Shown here in pieces: positions 22,860 through 25,160 of a stretch of DNA of 25,160 bases. The DNA is from DATNFP01 sp035606335 (GTDB lineage Bacteria > Bacteroidota > Bacteroidia > Chitinophagales > Chitinophagaceae). The first letter of the stretch is position 1; the number at the start of each line of letters is the position of its first letter. The notes under the pieces were generated by a model. It saw only the letters and a list, made by a program, of their open reading frames with translations. It did not search any database and was not told the DNA's origin. A program made the position numbers and the translations under genes. The stretch is taken from NCBI GenBank assembly GCA_035606335.1, contig DATNFP010000011.1, positions 1 to 25,160 of the forward strand, in the 5' to 3' direction.

Positions 22860-23561
22860 TTACCTACTCATGCTAAAGTTGCAATAGTTAGTATATCCAG
22901 CACTATCCACCTGGTAGGAAATCATCAAGTAGCCAGAACTAAATGAGCCGGAACCTAAATAGGTCTCACCTCCCGCGGATTGGCTTGGTATTGTTATGCT
23001 ACCATTGTCGCAACTTATATCTGCATAAACAGATACTCTTTTTCCGCCAAAATTGGAGAAATATACTCTTGATGTGCTTGAAGGATCAGCTTTTACATTA
23101 TCTGCAAAGGAGTTAACACTTCCACAAACACTGCCACAACGAGAATATGGACCTGAAAGTTCTTCGGCGCACGATAATACATGTATATCGAAATCGTAAG
23201 ACTTTTGGCCTGTCACAGAACCATTGCAAATTAATTTCGCATGGTAAATACCCGGGATTACACCGGTGTTAATCATTGGTATTTGGCTGTAAAATGTTGG
23301 AATGCCGGATAAGATCGCTTGTGTTGTATCTATTGTAATTCCGTTTGGAAGTCCTTGAAGTGATAAAGCAACATGTTCCTGTATAGGCCCTACATATTGA
23401 ACATTGAAACTCATGGCTGTAGAGATATTAGGCAGAAGGGTCACATCATTTAGGCCTTCCACAATATAGGTTTTGGGCTGGTTAGTTGTATCCGTGTTTT
23501 TCTTAGTGCAGGAAAAGAACGAAACGCAAATAAGCGTCAATAGGAAATAGGCTTTTTTCAT
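22860..23561 (-). CDS. envelope lipoprotein, unknown function
   Basis: 233 aa. Lipoprotein signal MKKAYFLLTLICVSFFSC (lipobox FFSC, Cys18). The mature part starts with a Thr/Asn linker, then a putative Ig-like beta domain (about 33-130) with the LQGLPNGITIDTTQAILSGIP pattern seen in putative-Ig domains of surface proteins. The C-terminal third contains several Cys (LSCAEELSGPYSRCGSVCGS, SCDNG, YCNF) that may form disulphides in the periplasm. No catalytic motif. It converges with the T9SS nuclease gene. Confidence 0.7.
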   Translation of the reverse strand: MKKAYFLLTLICVSFFSCTKKNTDTTNQPKTYIVEGLNDVTLLPNISTAMSFNVQYVGPIQEHVALSLQGLPNGITIDTTQAILSGIPTFYSQIPMINTGVIPGIYHAKLICNGSVTGQKSYDFDIHVLSCAEELSGPYSRCGSVCGSVNSFADNVKADPSSTSRVYFSNFGGKRVSVYADISCDNGSITIPSQSAGGETYLGSGSFSSGYLMISYQVDSAGYTNYCNFSMSR

Positions 23562-23666
23562 AAAAAAAATTTAAAGGTTTGGTTGAAGCGTTAAAAATAA
23601 CAATGAATTGTATTAATCACAATAATATAAATTATTTATGTTTAACTGATTTTTGAATGAAATATT
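23562..23666. other. divergent promoter region of two lipoprotein genes
   Basis: 105 AT-rich bases. No exact TAnnTTTG in either direction that I would rely on. Confidence 0.3.
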
Positions 23667-24131
23667 ATGTCTACTCTTAAAATTTCAATGCTCGCTTTAT
23701 CAATTACCGTATTATTAGGCTTTGAATCCTGCAAGCAACCGAAAGATCTGATATACCAGGACGTAGAAAACTTTCAAATACGGAAAGCTGCATTAGACAA
23801 CTCTGCAATAGCTTTTGATATTAAATTTTATAATCCAAATAACAGGGTTTTAAAATTGAAACACGCAGATGTAGAAATATATATAAATGACAATAACCTT
23901 GGAGAAATAGCGATGGATGAACATTATGCTATCCCAAAGCTCGATACTTTTTTATTACCAGTATTATTGAATGTAAATATGAAAAACGTATTGCCTAATG
24001 CCCTGCAGCTACTACTGAATAAAGAGGTAGATATAAAGCTAAAAGGCACAGTAAAGGCCGGAAGAGGATTTGGTTATATCAATATCCCTGTTAATTATGA
24101 GGGTAAACAACAATTGAATATTAATTTGTAA
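23667..24131 (+). CDS. LEA type 2 family lipoprotein
   Basis: 154 aa. Signal sequence with a lipobox-like end (LLGFESC, Cys22). The mature part is one small beta-sandwich of the LEA14/WHy type: FDIKFYNPNNRVLKLKHADV, YINDNNLGEIAMDEHYAIP, LPVLLNVNMKNVLPNALQLL and IKLKGTVKAGRGFGYINIPV. The family is linked in plants to water stress and occurs in many bacteria as an envelope protein of unclear role. Convergent with dcd, 12 bases between stops. Confidence 0.85.
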   Translation: MSTLKISMLALSITVLLGFESCKQPKDLIYQDVENFQIRKAALDNSAIAFDIKFYNPNNRVLKLKHADVEIYINDNNLGEIAMDEHYAIPKLDTFLLPVLLNVNMKNVLPNALQLLLNKEVDIKLKGTVKAGRGFGYINIPVNYEGKQQLNINL

Positions 24132-24143
24132 TCGGGTGTTGCA

Positions 24144-24680
24144 TTAAAATTCATTCTTCCACATCATGCTTTCTACAGGCTTAATGGTGCGGTCGTTGTA
24201 TTTAGCGTTTTTCTTGTTGTTGTACTTGTTTTTTACTTCTCCTTCAACAGGGAAGTAGATCAACTGGCCTATGGGCATACCGGCATATATACGCACCGGG
24301 TGCACACAGGATATTTCAAGAGTCCATGTATTACAAAATCCTACATCACCTTTACCTGCAGTAGCATGGATGTCTATTCCCAATCTGCCGGTAGATGATT
24401 TGCCTTCCAGGAAAGGTACATGGGCATGAGTTTCTGTATACTCATGAGTAACTCCTAAATACAATATGCCGGGCAGCAATACATATCCCTCTTGAGGGAT
24501 CTCAAAATGAGTTACAGTATTATGTTTGCGTGCATCCAATATGTTATCATCATATATGGCAAGGTGTTTACCCAAATGCACATCATAAGAATTGCTACCT
24601 AAATATTTAACATCGAAAGGCTCAATTACAATACTACCTTTTTCTATTTCTTCGAGAATGCGTGAATCAGAAAGAATCAT
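24144..24680 (-). CDS. dcd: dCTP deaminase
   Basis: 178 aa from the ATG at 24680. A longer reading from 24713 is open, but a TATATTTG promoter element lies at 24685-24692, inside that extension, so the shorter start is right. Motifs of the trimeric dUTPase/Dcd fold are clear: GSNSYDVHLG (28-37), FLEGKSSTGRLGI (90-102), HATAGKGDVGFCNTWTLEIS with catalytic Glu122, and AGMPIGQLIYF. The enzyme converts dCTP to dUTP, the precursor for dTTP synthesis, in the cytoplasm. Its divergent neighbour is the phosphopantetheinyl transferase gene, unrelated in function. Confidence 0.95.
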   Translation of the reverse strand: MILSDSRILEEIEKGSIVIEPFDVKYLGSNSYDVHLGKHLAIYDDNILDARKHNTVTHFEIPQEGYVLLPGILYLGVTHEYTETHAHVPFLEGKSSTGRLGIDIHATAGKGDVGFCNTWTLEISCVHPVRIYAGMPIGQLIYFPVEGEVKNKYNNKKNAKYNDRTIKPVESMMWKNEF

Positions 24681-24684
24681 AACA

Positions 24685-24692
24685 CAAATATA
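24685..24692 (-). promoter_or_regulatory. -7 element TATATTTG of dcd
   Basis: Exact TAnnTTTG on the minus strand, ending four bases before the dcd ATG at 24680. Predicts a leaderless transcript and fixes the start codon. Confidence 0.65.
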
Positions 24693-24765
24693 TACAAACA
24701 GGTTTAGCAGCATAACGGCTCCAATAGATTTTTAATAATGACTGATCATTATTTAGCATATACAT

Positions 24766-24799
24766 TTGCGCTCATACGTTATTCGTTTAAGTAACTTTG
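24766..24799 (+). promoter_or_regulatory. promoter TTG-N23-TAACTTTG of the phosphopantetheinyl transferase gene
   Basis: TAACTTTG (24792-24799) ends four bases before the ATG at 24804, with TTG at 24766-24768. A second element, TACATTTG (24761-24768), overlaps the TTG. Confidence 0.6.
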
Positions 24800-24803
24800 C
24801 ATC

Positions 24804-25160
24804 ATGCCACTGTATAAAGAATGGAGCAATGATAATGATAGCCTTGCTGCAATATGGAAAATTGAAGAAGAAGAAAGTTTTTTTACGGAACGTGTAGGAA
24901 ATAACCCGGATATTAATAATGATAAACGCAGGATTGAACATCTTACGGGCAGATTTTTACTAAAGCACCTCGAAAATGATTTCCCTGTGTTAACTATCAG
25001 CCCCGATAAGCATGATAAACCTCGTGTACATAATGATGAGTATTACTTCTCCATTTCCCATTCATGGCCTTATGTAGCCGTTACTGTGAGCAAAGAACAT
25101 GAAGCCGGTATAGATATACAAACGTGGCACCCTGGTATTGAGCGCATCCAGCACAAATTT
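24804..25160 (+). CDS. 4'-phosphopantetheinyl transferase superfamily protein, 3' end missing
   Basis: 119 codons from the ATG to the window edge, no stop. The start of the family domain is visible: DKRRIEHLTGRFLLKHL (the WxxKEA-preceding helix region), then YYFSISHSWPYVAVTVSKEH and EAGIDIQTWHPGIERIQHKF. The ISHS and GIDI motifs with the Mg-binding Asp are the core of the Sfp/AcpS superfamily; the distal (W/F)xxKEA motif lies beyond the window. It would move phosphopantetheine from CoA to a carrier protein. Bacteroidota use such a protein for fatty acid or secondary-metabolite carriers; which one cannot be told. Confidence 0.88.
   Translation, partial: MPLYKEWSNDNDSLAAIWKIEEEESFFTERVGNNPDINNDKRRIEHLTGRFLLKHLENDFPVLTISPDKHDKPRVHNDEYYFSISHSWPYVAVTVSKEHEAGIDIQTWHPGIERIQHKF

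Noticed and set aside
1..25160. tRNA or rRNA genes, CRISPR arrays, insertion sequences, phage or toxin-antitoxin modules
   Set aside because: Looked for on both strands by eye; nothing recognisable was seen.

Overview
The window looks like chromosomal DNA of a member of the Bacteroidota, most likely Chitinophagaceae or a close relative. The support is AT-rich intergenic DNA, two type IX secretion (T9SS) sorting domains, a TonB-dependent receptor, SCxx-type lipoproteins, a PID-CTERM mini-protein, a Reg_prop/Y_Y_Y sensor kinase with a LytTR regulator, and promoters of the Bacteroidota form TAnnTTTG instead of the TATAAT type. I see no tRNA, rRNA, CRISPR array, transposase or phage module. Genus assignment is inference.

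Layout. 1-3814 (minus): a truncated TonB-dependent receptor and a 748-aa T9SS adhesin-like protein, separated by a strong terminator hairpin. 4144-5583: a methyltransferase and two small unknown genes. 5675-6617: a phenylalanine 4-hydroxylase gene preceded by what reads as a complete tyrosine-sensing transcription attenuator (near-leaderless leader peptide with four consecutive Tyr codons, antiterminator, terminator). 6666-11354 (minus): DUF4397 lipoprotein, TatA, and two PAS signalling proteins that both lack a kinase ATPase domain. 11530-12201: an XRE regulator, then a separate small transcription unit for a 30-aa hydrophobic peptide. 12620-16439: a translationally coupled sensor kinase and LytTR response regulator. 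16614-18916: PID-CTERM protein, polytopic membrane protein, CsaA, DUF4142 lipoprotein and a small membrane protein. 19024-20095: GNAT acetyltransferase and two doubtful short ORFs. 20284-22836: a stand-alone homocysteine-methyltransferase module of methionine synthase and a secreted T9SS nuclease-family enzyme. 22860-25160: two lipoproteins, dCTP deaminase, and a truncated phosphopantetheinyl transferase.

How they fit. Most genes are monocistronic, with frequent convergent pairs sharing bidirectional hairpins. The clearest functional circuits are (i) tyrosine shortage -> ribosome stalling in the leader peptide -> phenylalanine hydroxylase expression -> tyrosine, and (ii) the LytS/LytTR-type two-component pair. 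The attenuator is the most notable system in the window. A second recurring pattern is a set of promoters placed so that transcription should begin at or beside the start codon (metH module, dcd, phosphopantetheinyl transferase). All calls come from reading the sequence; no database search or folding program was run.
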